A stretch of DNA of 64,000 nt, from NCBI RefSeq assembly GCF_001907195.1, contig NZ_LVWA01000013.1, positions 1 through 64,000 on the forward strand. The letters run 5' to 3'. Both the position numbers and the translations under genes were made by a program. Origin of the DNA: Pontibacter flavimaris (GTDB taxonomy: Bacteria; Bacteroidota; Bacteroidia; Cytophagales; Hymenobacteraceae). Numbering within the stretch: the stretch's first letter is position 1; every line of letters begins with the position of its first letter. A model generated the notes under the pieces. It had not been told where the DNA came from. It did not search any database and worked only from the letters and a program-made list of their open reading frames with translations. Positions 46,182 to 54,988 of this stretch are shown here, in pieces.

Positions 46182-46220
46182 CTTGTATAAATTACTAAAC
46201 ACTAAACTTTATTTTTATAC

Positions 46221-46940
46221 CTAAAAGGTAAATCCAACGGATGCCTTGATAACCCGGTTAAAGGTGTCGAAGTTGTTTCTGCTGTCGATGGAGCTGAGGC
46301 CGTAGTCGTAGCCGGCGCTGATGTTGAGGCCGCTGGCAAACTTATAGCCCAAACCGCCTGTCACGGCCACATCCAGCTCTCTGAAACCACTCTTCATGTC
46401 CCACTCCTGGTTCAGGGCCTTGAACCCAAAGGCGCCCGCCTCAGCCGATACTTTGTTAGACAACAGGTAGGACACCTGCGGACCAGCGAAAATATGGAAA
46501 CCCTCGCCTACGTATACTTTGGCCAGCACAGGCAGGTCCAGGTACTCGGCTTTGTTGGTCAGGGTCACGTTTGCGTTCACGAAATCGAACTGCTCCAGCG
46601 GAATCCTGCCCCGCAGCACCATCCCTTTCTGGGAGTACTGCAGCCCCGGCTCAATCTCGAAGCCAGGGGCTACCGGTATGCTCAGGTAAGTGCCCACATG
46701 AAAGCCGGTGCGCATCTCGCGGCTGGCATACCCCGCCGACATGTCGATCAGGTCCTGCACGCTCTGCATGGTCTCGCCCTCCCAGTCGGCCAGGTTCACG
46801 CCGGCCCTGATGCCAAAACGGAGCTGGCCGGGGTTGTTATAAGTTGCTTGCTTGTTGTATCGAACAGGCTGCTGCTGGGCCTCAGCGCTCACGGCGGCCA
46901 GCCCCATAGCTACAGCTATAAGTAGAAAAATCCTTTTCAT
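46221..46940 (-). CDS. Outer-membrane beta-barrel protein (PorT-like fold)
   Basis: 239 residues: signal peptide (to about AEAQ), then alternating strands of an eight-strand-like barrel, starting LRFGIRAGVNLADW and ending VIKASVGFTF with the C-terminal aromatic residue typical of outer-membrane proteins. Strands such as FEIEPGLQYSQKG and YLDLPVLAKVYVG are typical of the Bacteroidota OMP_b-brl_2 group. Function is unknown. Members are often found as porin-family or T9SS-related proteins, but nothing here ties it to a pathway. Confidence 0.85.
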   Translation of the reverse strand: MKRIFLLIAVAMGLAAVSAEAQQQPVRYNKQATYNNPGQLRFGIRAGVNLADWEGETMQSVQDLIDMSAGYASREMRTGFHVGTYLSIPVAPGFEIEPGLQYSQKGMVLRGRIPLEQFDFVNANVTLTNKAEYLDLPVLAKVYVGEGFHIFAGPQVSYLLSNKVSAEAGAFGFKALNQEWDMKSGFRELDVAVTGGLGYKFASGLNISAGYDYGLSSIDSRNNFDTFNRVIKASVGFTF

Positions 46941-47142
46941 GGTAGTAGTGGTTAAGTTTCCTCATTCTTTTCCGGTAAGCTGGCCTGCTTAATTCGGTTG
47001 AATGAAAGAACCGTGCCAAAAGGGAACTTTTATACTGCACCCTGTATCACACAGAGCATAAACGATTATAAATCAATAATTTAAAATTTTATACTTCCTA
47101 TACTTACCGCTTCTTAAGGAATGAGAAAGTATAAATATGCGC

Positions 47143-47171
47143 TGTTAAAAGCTGGTAAATGCGTAGCTTTG
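47143..47171 (+). promoter_or_regulatory. Candidate promoter of the nucleoid-associated protein gene
   Basis: TAGCTTTG (47164-47171) matches TAnnTTTG exactly, with a weak -33 like TGTT at 47143, 17 bases upstream. The start codon at 47200 lies 29 bases after the -7 box, giving a leader of about 20 bases. Confidence 0.5.
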
Positions 47172-47199
47172 CCCCCTCAACTTGAAGCCGAGAACAGAG

Positions 47200-48249
47200 A
47201 TGAAAGACAGAACGCAGGTGCGCCTGAAGCAACTGGCCGTGCACCGGGTGGGAAACAAAGCAAAGGAGGAAGGTGTGGTGGCCAGCCGGGAACTGGTGGA
47301 CCTGCGCGACGAGCAGCTCTACGACCTGCTGGTGAACTATTTCCTGACGCCATTTAAGCAGGAGGAGTTTTTCCGCTTCACCCATACCTCGGATGTGGCC
47401 CTGAACGAGATGTTCGCCTACTCAGCCCTGATCTTTGCCGAGCCGCACAACTTCCACGAGTACTCGGTGCACATCCTGAATCACCTCTACCAGCAGTCGG
47501 ACCATCCCAAGGTAAAGAGCGGCGAGCTGTACGTGGTGCACTTTGAGGGCTGTGTGATGGAGGAAGAGGTGGTGGACGCGATCGGTATTTTTAAATCAGA
47601 GAATAAGGACACGTTCCTGACTTTCCAGGATGAGGCGGATGACCTGAACGTGAACTACCACTTCGGCGTGAACCTGAAGGGCGTGGACAAAGGCTGCATG
47701 ATCTACAACACGCAGGCCGAGGACGGCTTTCGGGTGAAGCTGGTGGATGCCAACAGCTACGATGCGGTTTTCTGGAAGGATGATTTCCTGAACGTGGCCG
47801 AACTGCAGGATACGAACTACAACACCAAAACCGTTCTAAACCTGTGCAAGGATTTCTCGGAGGAGGTGTTTGCCCGCACCGAGAGCAAAAAGGCACAGGT
47901 AGACTTCATCAGCCGCTCCGTGGACTACTTCTCCAAGAGCGAGACCTTTGACCTGGAGGAGTTCACCAGCAGCGTGATTGACGAGCCGGAGACGAAGGAG
48001 CGCTTTAAAGACTACAGCCAGGCCTTTGCCGAGGAGCGCGACATAGAGGGCTTCACCGACTTTGCTATCAACAAGAATACGGTGCGCAACATGAAACGCA
48101 AGTTCCGCAACTTCATCAAGCTCGACACGCAGATCGAGATCAAGTTCAGCGGCTACAACCCGGAGCAGAGCGAGCAGTACGTGGAGCGCGGTTTTGACCA
48201 GGAACGGGGCATGCACTTCTACAAAGTATACTTTTACAGCGAGAGCTAG
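47200..48249 (+). CDS. Nucleoid-associated protein (NdpA/YejK-like)
   Basis: About 349 residues from ATG 47200. A TTG 6 codons upstream is less likely because of the promoter box at 47164. The whole length fits the 37-kDa nucleoid-associated family, with QLAVHRVGNK near the start, FGVNLKGVDKGCMIYN in the middle (about 155-170) and DTQIEIKFSGYN near the end (about 310-321). Members bind double-stranded DNA without strong sequence preference in E. coli. The Bacteroidota versions are less studied. The gene is followed by the small exported protein gene after 95 bases. Confidence 0.85.
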   Translation: MKDRTQVRLKQLAVHRVGNKAKEEGVVASRELVDLRDEQLYDLLVNYFLTPFKQEEFFRFTHTSDVALNEMFAYSALIFAEPHNFHEYSVHILNHLYQQSDHPKVKSGELYVVHFEGCVMEEEVVDAIGIFKSENKDTFLTFQDEADDLNVNYHFGVNLKGVDKGCMIYNTQAEDGFRVKLVDANSYDAVFWKDDFLNVAELQDTNYNTKTVLNLCKDFSEEVFARTESKKAQVDFISRSVDYFSKSETFDLEEFTSSVIDEPETKERFKDYSQAFAEERDIEGFTDFAINKNTVRNMKRKFRNFIKLDTQIEIKFSGYNPEQSEQYVERGFDQERGMHFYKVYFYSES

Positions 48250-48344
48250 CTGAAACTATAGTCAGCCGAAAGCTGTTTTATACTTCTTGTTAGAACCGGA
48301 ACGATAATTGCCTGTATCAGCAGGATTAAAAACGACAAAAAAGT

Positions 48345-48776
48345 ATGAAGAAGATTGTCTTTGCCATCGCTTTTGCCCTGGCCGCCCCGGCTGCCTTTGC
48401 GCAGGCCCAGCAACCACAGGCCAGGGCAGCACAAGCCCAGCCCAGCCTGGAGCAGCGCGCCGAGGCCATCACCACCGGCTTTGCCAAAAACCTGCGTCTT
48501 TCGCCGCAGCAAACGCAGAAAGTATATACCATCAACCTCACCAGCCTTAAAAACGCGGAGGAGGCCAAGGTAAAGTATAAAAGCAACCCCAAAAAGCTGG
48601 TGGGCCAGATGGACATGATCAGCCAGACGCGCCTCTCGCAGCTGAAGGACGTGCTGACGCCGCAGCAGTTCCAGCAGTACCAGCAGCGGCGCGAGGAAAA
48701 AATGGGCGTGCCGAGCCAGATGCAGAGCAACCCGGCGGCAAGGCAGCAGAACGGCGCTTACCAGGACAGTTACTAA
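48345..48776 (+). CDS. Small exported helical protein, Spy/CpxP-like architecture
   Basis: 143 residues with a signal peptide (MKKIVFAIAFALAAPAAFAQ). The mature part starts with an Ala/Gln-rich linker, then two long helices with NLRLSPQQTQKVYTIN and RLSQLKDVLTPQQFQQYQQ. The motif LTPxQ-x-QY is that of LTXXQ-type periplasmic proteins (Spy/CpxP), though the second LTXXQ repeat is weak (LRLSPQQ). Role may be periplasmic chaperone or stress sensor, by inference. A distant relative is encoded at 43411-43791. A clear terminator follows. Confidence 0.78.
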   Translation: MKKIVFAIAFALAAPAAFAQAQQPQARAAQAQPSLEQRAEAITTGFAKNLRLSPQQTQKVYTINLTSLKNAEEAKVKYKSNPKKLVGQMDMISQTRLSQLKDVLTPQQFQQYQQRREEKMGVPSQMQSNPAARQQNGAYQDSY

Positions 48777-48783
48777 CACCCGA

Positions 48784-48810
48784 AGCATGGCCCCACGCCA
48801 TGCTTTTTTT
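48784..48810 (+). terminator. Terminator
   Basis: AGCATGGC / GCCATGCT stem with a 5-base loop, followed by TTTTTTT. Confidence 0.88.
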
Positions 48811-49017
48811 ATTGCCGTTCCCCATCCCTCACTTCCTATCCTACCTTTAAATCCCTTCACCACCCCTACGCTTCCGTCCGTCCTCTAAATCGTTGCCTTT
48901 AAAATCTATTGCCCGAATCCGCTAACCATTTTTGCCTGAATCAGAATATAAAGGTATAATTTACAGCCCATTAGCCGGATAGACAGAAAACATTCCTCAG
49001 GTTATTACTTAGCACAG

Positions 49018-49458
49018 ATGGAAACGAGAGAGAAAGAGAAGGTAACTCTTGTGAAGGAGAACAGTGACTATACGATCAAAGTATATCTGTCGCTTTCGCT
49101 GCTCACCCTGCATTGCAAACGCCATATGGGGAGTGAGGAGGTGCGGCAGACCTGTATGGCCCTGCTGGAAATTGTTGACGCGTACAAAGTAAAGTACCTG
49201 ATGAGCAATGCGCGCGCCCTGCACTACCTTAGCATGGAGGACGCCAACTGGGTTTGGAATCACACCCTGACCGCCCTAAGGGCATCTACCATACTTAAAT
49301 GGGCCCGTGTGGAGGGCCCCGCCTCTATGGTGGAGCTTAACTCGCTGCAGGTAAGGAGAAGGCTGGAAGCAGAGGGGGTTAAGGCAAGTGAGTTGCAGTT
49401 CGAGTCGTTCGTGGAGGAGGAGAGCGCCCTGCACTGGCTCCTGGACAACGATGCGTGA
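49018..49458 (+). CDS. Hypothetical protein, possible SpoIIAA/STAS-like fold
   Basis: 146 residues, cytoplasmic, no signal peptide. Pattern of strand and helix is alternating: IKVYLSLSLLTLHCKRHM, TCMALLEIVDAYKVKYLMSNARAL and then a C-terminal LQFESFVEEESALHWLL. The feature KVKYLMSNARALHYLS ... D-A-NWVWN resembles the small SpoIIAA-like/STAS proteins common in Hymenobacter relatives, where a carboxylate environment matters, but I cannot confirm. No known partner. The start ATG at 49018 has no Shine-Dalgarno site. Confidence 0.7.
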   Translation: METREKEKVTLVKENSDYTIKVYLSLSLLTLHCKRHMGSEEVRQTCMALLEIVDAYKVKYLMSNARALHYLSMEDANWVWNHTLTALRASTILKWARVEGPASMVELNSLQVRRRLEAEGVKASELQFESFVEEESALHWLLDNDA

Positions 49459-49477
49459 GTTTTTATACTTTTATACT

Positions 49478-50428
49478 TTACCCGGCTCCCATCGCCCCTG
49501 ATGCCAGGCTTACATCCTGTGCCATGCCTGCCTGCGCTGGTTGCTCCTGCTGCAGGCTTCTCCGCTGGTGCTCGGTTACCACCGCCCCCGGTGGTTTGTA
49601 AAGTATGAGAAACCGCTCCTTCCAGCTGTTGGTGTGCTTCATATCCTGCCAAATGTCCATCCATTCATGAAACACCAGGTATACCGGGTTAAAAGAGGTG
49701 ACAGGTTTGGTGAGGCCATACTTTACCTGCTCCCGCTCCGGCTCAAAGGTACCGAACATCCTGTCCCAGATGATGAAGGTGGAGCCATAGTTCTTATCGA
49801 TGTAGCCGGGGTTGGAGCCGTGGTGCACCCGGTGGTGCGAGGGCGTCACGAACAGGTACTCGATGGGTTTGGGGAGCCTGCGCACCAGTTCGGTGTGCAC
49901 GAAAAACTGGTATAGCACCGCCACCTGGTGGCAGATAAAGAAGGTGAACGGGTCGAAGCCCAGCAGGGGCACGGGTATGAAGAAGATGAACTTGATGTGC
50001 TGCGTCCAGCCTGTGCGGAACGACACGGAGAAGTTCATGCGCTCCGAGGAGTGGTGCGTGACGTGGGTGGCCCACCAGAACCGCTGCTCGTGCGCCACCC
50101 GGTGCGCCCAGTAGCGGCAGAGATCAATGGCTACAAAGCACACGATAAATGCCCACCACGCCCGTGGCATGGCCCACGGCACCTTGTTGTAGATCACCAG
50201 GGCAACCCCGAAAAGCCACAGCTTCAGTAGCGCCCCCAGCATAGCGTTCACGGCCCCGATGGTCAGCGCCGACACAAACTCTGTTTTATGGTAGGTGTTC
50301 CGGTTTTTGTAGAGGCCGTACAGCCACTCTCCTACCACCGAGAGCACGATCACCGGGGCGGCATAGTGCATAATGGTAAGCTCGTCCAGCCGCTGAAGTT
50401 CCTCAAACGTGTATAACTCTTTCTCCAT
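49478..50428 (-). CDS. Sterol desaturase/fatty acid hydroxylase family membrane protein
   Basis: 316 residues from ATG 50428. A further 24 codons open upstream (to 50500) are judged less likely. Four or more membrane helices. The His clusters of the di-iron centre are all present: HRVAHE (about 117-122), HVTHHS (about 130-135) and HHRVHH (about 208-213). The family oxidises C-H bonds of sterols, fatty acids, carotenoids or alkylglycerols. The substrate is unknown. In Cytophagales, hydroxylated carotenoids or membrane lipids are candidates. Confidence 0.9.
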   Translation of the reverse strand: MEKELYTFEELQRLDELTIMHYAAPVIVLSVVGEWLYGLYKNRNTYHKTEFVSALTIGAVNAMLGALLKLWLFGVALVIYNKVPWAMPRAWWAFIVCFVAIDLCRYWAHRVAHEQRFWWATHVTHHSSERMNFSVSFRTGWTQHIKFIFFIPVPLLGFDPFTFFICHQVAVLYQFFVHTELVRRLPKPIEYLFVTPSHHRVHHGSNPGYIDKNYGSTFIIWDRMFGTFEPEREQVKYGLTKPVTSFNPVYLVFHEWMDIWQDMKHTNSWKERFLILYKPPGAVVTEHQRRSLQQEQPAQAGMAQDVSLASGAMGAG

Positions 50429-50607
50429 ACAAAAGGGGGCCAGAAACTGGTGTAGCCTTTTAAAACGGGCAAAGACGGAAAGAGTTAAGCCCGCTACCAC
50501 GCTTGCAAGTATAAAGTTGCTGGTGTTGGTTCTGTGGGGTAATATTCAGGGCAGCTGCATCGGCACTATTTGCCGGGGACTTCGTAAATTGGGGCAAAAA
50601 TCACGTC

Positions 50608-50799
50608 ATGCGCATCCGAAAGAAAGTAAAAGCTACCATACCCGCACAAGGCTCCCGCTTTGCCGCCCTCGACACGTTTGTAAAAGCCGCCGAAAAGGAG
50701 AACTGGACGGAGCAGGAAATTCAGTTTGTAATCAACGAGGTGGTAGAGGCGAAAGATGACAAGGAGGGGTTCGAGATTTTAAAGGATTATACTTTGTAA
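50608..50799 (+). CDS. Small hypothetical protein
   Basis: 63 residues, with the composition of a real cytoplasmic protein: basic start (MRIRKKVKATIPAQG), then helical, acidic (WTEQEIQFVINEVVEAKDDKEG). No known domain recognised. Likely real because codon use matches the neighbours and the frame stops cleanly near the intergenic repeat at 50.86 kb. Confidence 0.6.
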   Translation: MRIRKKVKATIPAQGSRFAALDTFVKAAEKENWTEQEIQFVINEVVEAKDDKEGFEILKDYTL

Positions 50800-50859
50800 G
50801 AGCAGCTATACTTATAATTCCCGCTGTCTTGCGCAGGACTTCATACTTGTGGCGTATAA

Positions 50860-51600
50860 TAAAGTCGGGTTCGTAACTCGGCCGCTTAATACTGCGCTAT
50901 ACTTCAGCTATAGTTTATAATTGCTGATTTATACTTGCCTCAGCCTCTACTTTTATACTTGAGCTATATTTCATACTCACTGGCGCAAGCGTCCGCTTGT
51001 GCCTCTCTTAGCCCCTGCTTCCTGCAAACTGAGACAAGCTATACTTGCTAGCTACTGCAGATCCTCAGTCTTACTTACCAATCATTTCATTTCCTGCTTT
51101 GGCTCCCTCCAGCCCGGGAGGGCTCGTCTTCCCGCATCGCGCTGTGTTCCCTTCCTTTGCTCCTACGTCGCAATACCTCACTTGCGTTCGGCACCGGAAT
51201 CTCACAAGGCGCTCAACGGGAAGACTGGGTATCAGTTCGATAGCTACGGCTAATATTGTCATCTCGACCTTCGGGAGAGATCTCTATAGAATTCTGGATA
51301 GATCTCTCGCCCTGCTCGAGATGACAATAAAGTATAACATGTAATGAATTCCCCTCCTCGGAGGGGTTGGAGTGGGTTTTACTTTGTAGGGATAGGTAGC
51401 GACCTGTCCACCCAACGGCAGCAACTATGAAACTCATACCTCAGCCAAAACAGCTAAAGAAACTCCCCTCCTTGGATAAGGAGGGGTAGGGGTGGTTGGA
51501 TTCGGTACTGCAGAACTCCCTCCCCTGTTTTGGGGTAGGGCCCCTCGATAAAAGGGAAGGTTGGGGCGGGATGAAAGCAGAGGTGGTTGGACATATTAGC
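50860..51600 (+). repeat. Composite intergenic repeat, copy A
   Basis: About 740 gene-free bases whose blocks recur in inverted orientation at 62770-63490. Shared blocks in order: TAACTCGGC, the 23-base hairpin at 50981, CTTAGCCCCTGCTTCCTGCA, GGGAGGGCTCGTCTTCCCGC, TCTCACAAGGCGCTCAAC, GTTCGATAGCTACGG, CTCGAGATGACA, CTCCCCTCC and GGTTGGATTC. Copies differ by small indels and a replaced stretch of about 40 bases. No transposase is encoded. Such elements are common between genes in this group of bacteria, but their origin is not known to me. Confidence 0.9.
50981..51003 (+). repeat. 23-base REP-like hairpin unit, copy 1
   Basis: TGGCGCAAGCGTCCGCTTG plus TGCC: GGCGCAAGCG pairs with CGCTTGTGCC (one G-T pair) over a short loop. 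Two exact inverted copies lie at 63366 and 63458. Confidence 0.9.
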
Positions 51601-51678
51601 ATGCAAACGTCCCAAACATAAAATCGGCAGCCACTCTACGAGCAGCTGCCGCTTTACTTTTATACTTTATACTTTACC

Positions 51679-52242
51679 CTACGCCTGCTCCTCCACCGGC
51701 TGCAGTTGCAGTTCCTGCTGGTGTTGCTGCAGCACCTGGATGATAAAGCCGATGTGCTCCTTCAGGTCCACGCCGAACATCTCGGCGCCCAGCCTTACCT
51801 CTTCCCGGTCCACGGAGGCGGCAAAGCTTTTCTGGCCCAGCTTCTTTAGCACCGATTTTGCTTCCAGTCCCTGCAGCCTGGTTGGCCGCACCTGGGCGCA
51901 GGCTACCACAAACCCGGTTACCTCGTCGCATGCCAACAGCGCCTTGTCCAGCAGCGCGTTATATGGCACGCCCCACTTGGTGTAATGCGCCGAGATGGCA
52001 TGGGCAATTTCCTCCTCGCCCCGCTCGCGCAGCTGACTCACGATCACGCTCGGGTGCTGATCGGGGTAAGCTTCGTAATCCGCATCGTGCAGCAGGCCGG
52101 TTATCCCCCACTGTTCCTCGTCTTCTCCCAGTTTGGCGGCGTAGGCACGCATGACTAGTTCTACGGTGCGGGCGTGGCGCAGCAGGCTGTCGCTTTTGGT
52201 CATGCTTTCCAGTAGGGCTCTGGCTTCCTGGTGTGTTATCAT
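51679..52242 (-). CDS. HD domain phosphohydrolase family protein
   Basis: 187 residues. The HD fold metal ligands are visible: His23 in LRHARTVE, the HD pair in GLLHDADYEAYPDQHP (about 51-66) and His in HAISAHYTKWG (about 85). A later Asp in LLACDEVTGFV (about 105) completes the usual set. These proteins are metal-dependent phosphohydrolases. The exact substrate, often a nucleotide or phosphonate, is unknown. The gene lies just downstream of the composite repeat. The neighbour upstream is a 3D-domain protein in the same direction, 101 bases apart. Confidence 0.87.
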   Translation of the reverse strand: MITHQEARALLESMTKSDSLLRHARTVELVMRAYAAKLGEDEEQWGITGLLHDADYEAYPDQHPSVIVSQLRERGEEEIAHAISAHYTKWGVPYNALLDKALLACDEVTGFVVACAQVRPTRLQGLEAKSVLKKLGQKSFAASVDREEVRLGAEMFGVDLKEHIGFIIQVLQQHQQELQLQPVEEQA

Positions 52243-52343
52243 CGCTCTTTATACTTGATTTCTGAAAATCCTAAAATAACGATTATCCCACAAGCGCCAA
52301 AACCATGATCATACTTCTGGAAGCGAAACCCACACTTCAGGGC

Positions 52344-52868
52344 TTAATCCAGCCGGGCAATCTGCACGTTTCTCCACTTGCCGTAGTCCTTGTCGTGCTT
52401 TCCTACCAAAATATCAATCTGCCGGTGCATGCGCTTGTTCATGATGTCGCGCACAATATACAGCCCGTCAAGCTCATCGGAAATACCGGTTACCCACAGG
52501 GAGTCACCAAATTGCATCTCACCGCCCCACCTGCTATGCAAGTCGCGCGATACGGCAATCCAGCGGTGTTTTTTGGGGTTTCTGGGGTTGATGCGCGAGC
52601 CGTCGGCGGTGATGAGGGGCGTGCTGTCTGTTTGGCCTGGCTCGGGATGGTATATGGAGGCAGAAACGGTAATCGTGGGGGTTGGTTCGGGAAGTGCTGC
52701 CAGTTCATCGGCCTGTGCCTCTGTTTCCAGTGGGGGCCATTCAAGGGGCTTTTTGGGCAGCGTTTCTTCGACTTTCAAAGCGGAGGATTCAGCTTCAAAG
52801 AAGGATAATTCTTCAGCCAGTGCTATAACAACATAGAACACGGCCGCGAGTATTTTAACCCTAAACAT
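52344..52868 (-). CDS. Exported 3D-domain (double-psi beta-barrel-like) protein
   Basis: 174 residues: an N-terminal hydrophobic segment (signal or anchor, residues 5-18), a Glu/Pro-rich spacer (20-65), then a 3D-type domain (about 66-170). The pattern ITVSASIYHP ... TPLITADGSRIN ... WIAVSRDL ... GDSLWVTG ... LDGLYIVRDIMN ... IDILVG is the usual one, with the three Asp that name the domain (TADGS, RDIM, IDIL). Related proteins include MltA-type and other cell-wall enzymes. On its own the domain may bind or cleave peptidoglycan glycan chains. Function is inferred only from the domain. Confidence 0.78.
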   Translation of the reverse strand: MFRVKILAAVFYVVIALAEELSFFEAESSALKVEETLPKKPLEWPPLETEAQADELAALPEPTPTITVSASIYHPEPGQTDSTPLITADGSRINPRNPKKHRWIAVSRDLHSRWGGEMQFGDSLWVTGISDELDGLYIVRDIMNKRMHRQIDILVGKHDKDYGKWRNVQIARLD

Positions 52869-53172
52869 ATGCAGTCCTTTTCGTGAAACATCGATTTTCT
52901 AATAACAACCCGCTTAAACGACGCTTTGAAGCAAGGGTTTTGCAATGTTGCAGGAAAAGTATGGGAGGGCCAATTTAGGGCAAAATCAATGTCGTTAGAT
53001 TTATCATATATAAACTTAATTTAAAACAAAATGCTGGTTATACTTTACCCTCTCCGCCTGAGCGACAACACACCTGTTCCTAAAGCTGATACAAGTATAA
53101 CCAAGAGCCGCAGTTGCTGCCTTCCCTTGGTGGCGCTACAGTAGAAACCAAGCCGCAGAAGTACAGGGTCGT
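52869..53172. other. 304-base gap, no gene seen
   Basis: Between the 3D-domain gene and the VTT gene, both on the minus strand. Moderately AT-rich, with two copies of AAGTATA/TATACTT and no strong hairpin. Confidence 0.6.
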
Positions 53173-53976
53173 TTATTTTTTCCGGAGGTATTTCTCGTAG
53201 ACAATGTAACCGATAAAGGCCGCCAGGCTGACGACGGAAACCCAGATCAGTCCGTTCTTGAGGCGCTCGTTGTTTTCGCCGAGCCAGGCAAGAAGTATGG
53301 TGAGCGGCACAATGCCCGCCAGCGTGGCTCCCATGAACTTAAAATAGCCCATCCCGGCCAAGCCTGCCACTAAACTGACAGCATCGTTAGAGAGGAAAGG
53401 AGAAATACGCGCAATAATGATGGCCCAGATACCATACTTATCCATGAAGCCCGCTACCTTCTGCTGCGATTTTTGCCCGATCAGCTTGCTTACGCCTGTC
53501 TCGCCCATGCCACGCCCAATCCAATAGCCCACCGTTGAGGCCACCGCTACGGCGGATACGGCAATGACAGAGCCCCATACGGGCCCGTAGGCGATTATGG
53601 CCACCAGCATCAGCGCCACCACGTTTATCACCAACAGAAACATCTGGGCAACCATGGCCGCCACGATAAAGAACGGGCCCCAGAAACCGAACTGGCTCAC
53701 CCATTCCGAAATGCGGTTATTGTCGCCGCTCGTGAGCACCTCCCAACTGGTATCAACCCCCGCCTGAAATCCCGGGAAAACAAAGTATGAGGCCACCAAA
53801 GCACCAATCAGCAAGGCTGTGACAACCAGCGGCCACTTGCTTTGCTTCACCTCCTCCTGTTGCTGTTGCTGCGCCGCGCCATCCTGGTGCCGGTCAAAAA
53901 GCGCCGGATCCAGGTGCCTCTGGCCTTCCTTTACCCGGTCGTGGTGCCGCTTTATGTCTTTCTGTTCTTCGCTCAT
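53173..53976 (-). CDS. TVP38/TMEM64 (VTT domain) membrane protein
   Basis: 267 residues. A charged, Gln-rich N-terminal tail (1-45) precedes membrane helices (about 48-68, 93-130, 135-155, 180-200, 210-230, 240-262). The VTT signature is present: GYWIGRGMGE (about 148-157), ISPFLSNDAVSLVAGLAGM (about 190-208) and KFMGATLAGIVP. VTT/DedA relatives have been linked to lipid scrambling and to transport of undecaprenyl phosphate. This role is inferred by family. It overlaps the rhomboid gene by 4 bases (ATGA), so the two are translated together. Confidence 0.88.
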   Translation of the reverse strand: MSEEQKDIKRHHDRVKEGQRHLDPALFDRHQDGAAQQQQQEEVKQSKWPLVVTALLIGALVASYFVFPGFQAGVDTSWEVLTSGDNNRISEWVSQFGFWGPFFIVAAMVAQMFLLVINVVALMLVAIIAYGPVWGSVIAVSAVAVASTVGYWIGRGMGETGVSKLIGQKSQQKVAGFMDKYGIWAIIIARISPFLSNDAVSLVAGLAGMGYFKFMGATLAGIVPLTILLAWLGENNERLKNGLIWVSVVSLAAFIGYIVYEKYLRKK

Positions 53977-54794
53977 ACATTTGCCCTTGGCTTCGTCTGT
54001 ACCTTAGACGCACCTGCAGCCTCCTTGGTTGACATTTTTACCGAGAAACTGGCTGCATCGAACGTATAGGTGTAGACTTGAGGAACGCTGTCTGGCCGTA
54101 CGCTGTAGCTGATGAACATGTGCTGGTAGTGGCGCCCCACGGTGCTGCTAACGTGCCGCTGCACCACATCCGGCTCCAGGGGCCGGTTTATACTTGGCGC
54201 CGGCTCGCCCCCGCCAAAGGCAATGGCCGCCACAAGTCCACTCAGCAAGCCCGCCACATGCCCCTCCCACGACACCCGTTCCTCCCCCGGAAACAAACCG
54301 TAGAACAGGCCGCTGTACAGAAACAGCACCGCCAGCGACACGGCCATGGCGCCCCGGTTCTGGCGCAGGAACCCGTTGAAGAGCAGGAAGCCCGCCAGGC
54401 CATACACCAGCCCGCTCGCCCCGATGTGGTACGCCTGCCGCCCGATGAGCCAGGTCAGCAGCCCGCTGAGCAGGTACACCAGCACAATAACCTTTAGCGC
54501 CACCCTGCGGTGCATGTAAAGGATGAGCCCCGAGAGCAGCACCAGCGGAAAGGTGTTGGAGAGCAGGTGCAGCAGTCCCCCATGGATAAGCGGACCGAAG
54601 AGAACGCCCACCAGCCCCAGGATATTTCGCGGAAGAATGCCCAGAAAGGCCAGATCGGCCCCGGTGAGGTAACTGAGCAGGGCCACAAGCCAGATGAGCG
54701 CCGCAAACAGCAAGCCCGGCAGAAAACTGTAGCCAAAATGAGGCGCATCCTCCGCTAAAGTATGTGCATGGTCTGTTGGGGAGAAAAAGGACAT
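53973..54794 (-). CDS. Rhomboid family intramembrane serine protease
   Basis: 273 residues, six membrane helices. The catalytic Ser127 lies in GASGLVYG and His179 in WEGHVAG. The HxxxN motif of helix 2, LLHLLSN (His76, Asn80), is present as well. Rhomboids cut membrane-spanning substrates. An unusual cytoplasmic or periplasmic tail of about 75 residues follows the last helix (residues 200-273) with no recognised domain. The start of the VTT gene overlaps its stop by 4 bases, suggesting a shared process at the membrane. The substrate is unknown. Confidence 0.9.
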   Translation of the reverse strand: MSFFSPTDHAHTLAEDAPHFGYSFLPGLLFAALIWLVALLSYLTGADLAFLGILPRNILGLVGVLFGPLIHGGLLHLLSNTFPLVLLSGLILYMHRRVALKVIVLVYLLSGLLTWLIGRQAYHIGASGLVYGLAGFLLFNGFLRQNRGAMAVSLAVLFLYSGLFYGLFPGEERVSWEGHVAGLLSGLVAAIAFGGGEPAPSINRPLEPDVVQRHVSSTVGRHYQHMFISYSVRPDSVPQVYTYTFDAASFSVKMSTKEAAGASKVQTKPRANV

Positions 54795-54988
54795 AGGCCA
54801 ACGTGCGTTTCCTTAAAGATAAGCCAAAATGAACAAAAACCGCTTCGGTATACTTTATCCTATAAGCATTCTTTATCGTAGACAGACAGTTACGGTCCCA
54901 AGCAAAGGTATATCAGTTACCCGGTTACAGCCCTGCCGGCACCAGGCAGAGGCAAGAAAGTACAAATCGGTGCGTTATTCAGAGTATC

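Noticed and set aside
50860..51600. Insertion sequence
   Set aside because: No transposase frame and no terminal inverted repeats around one unit. The blocks are separately conserved.
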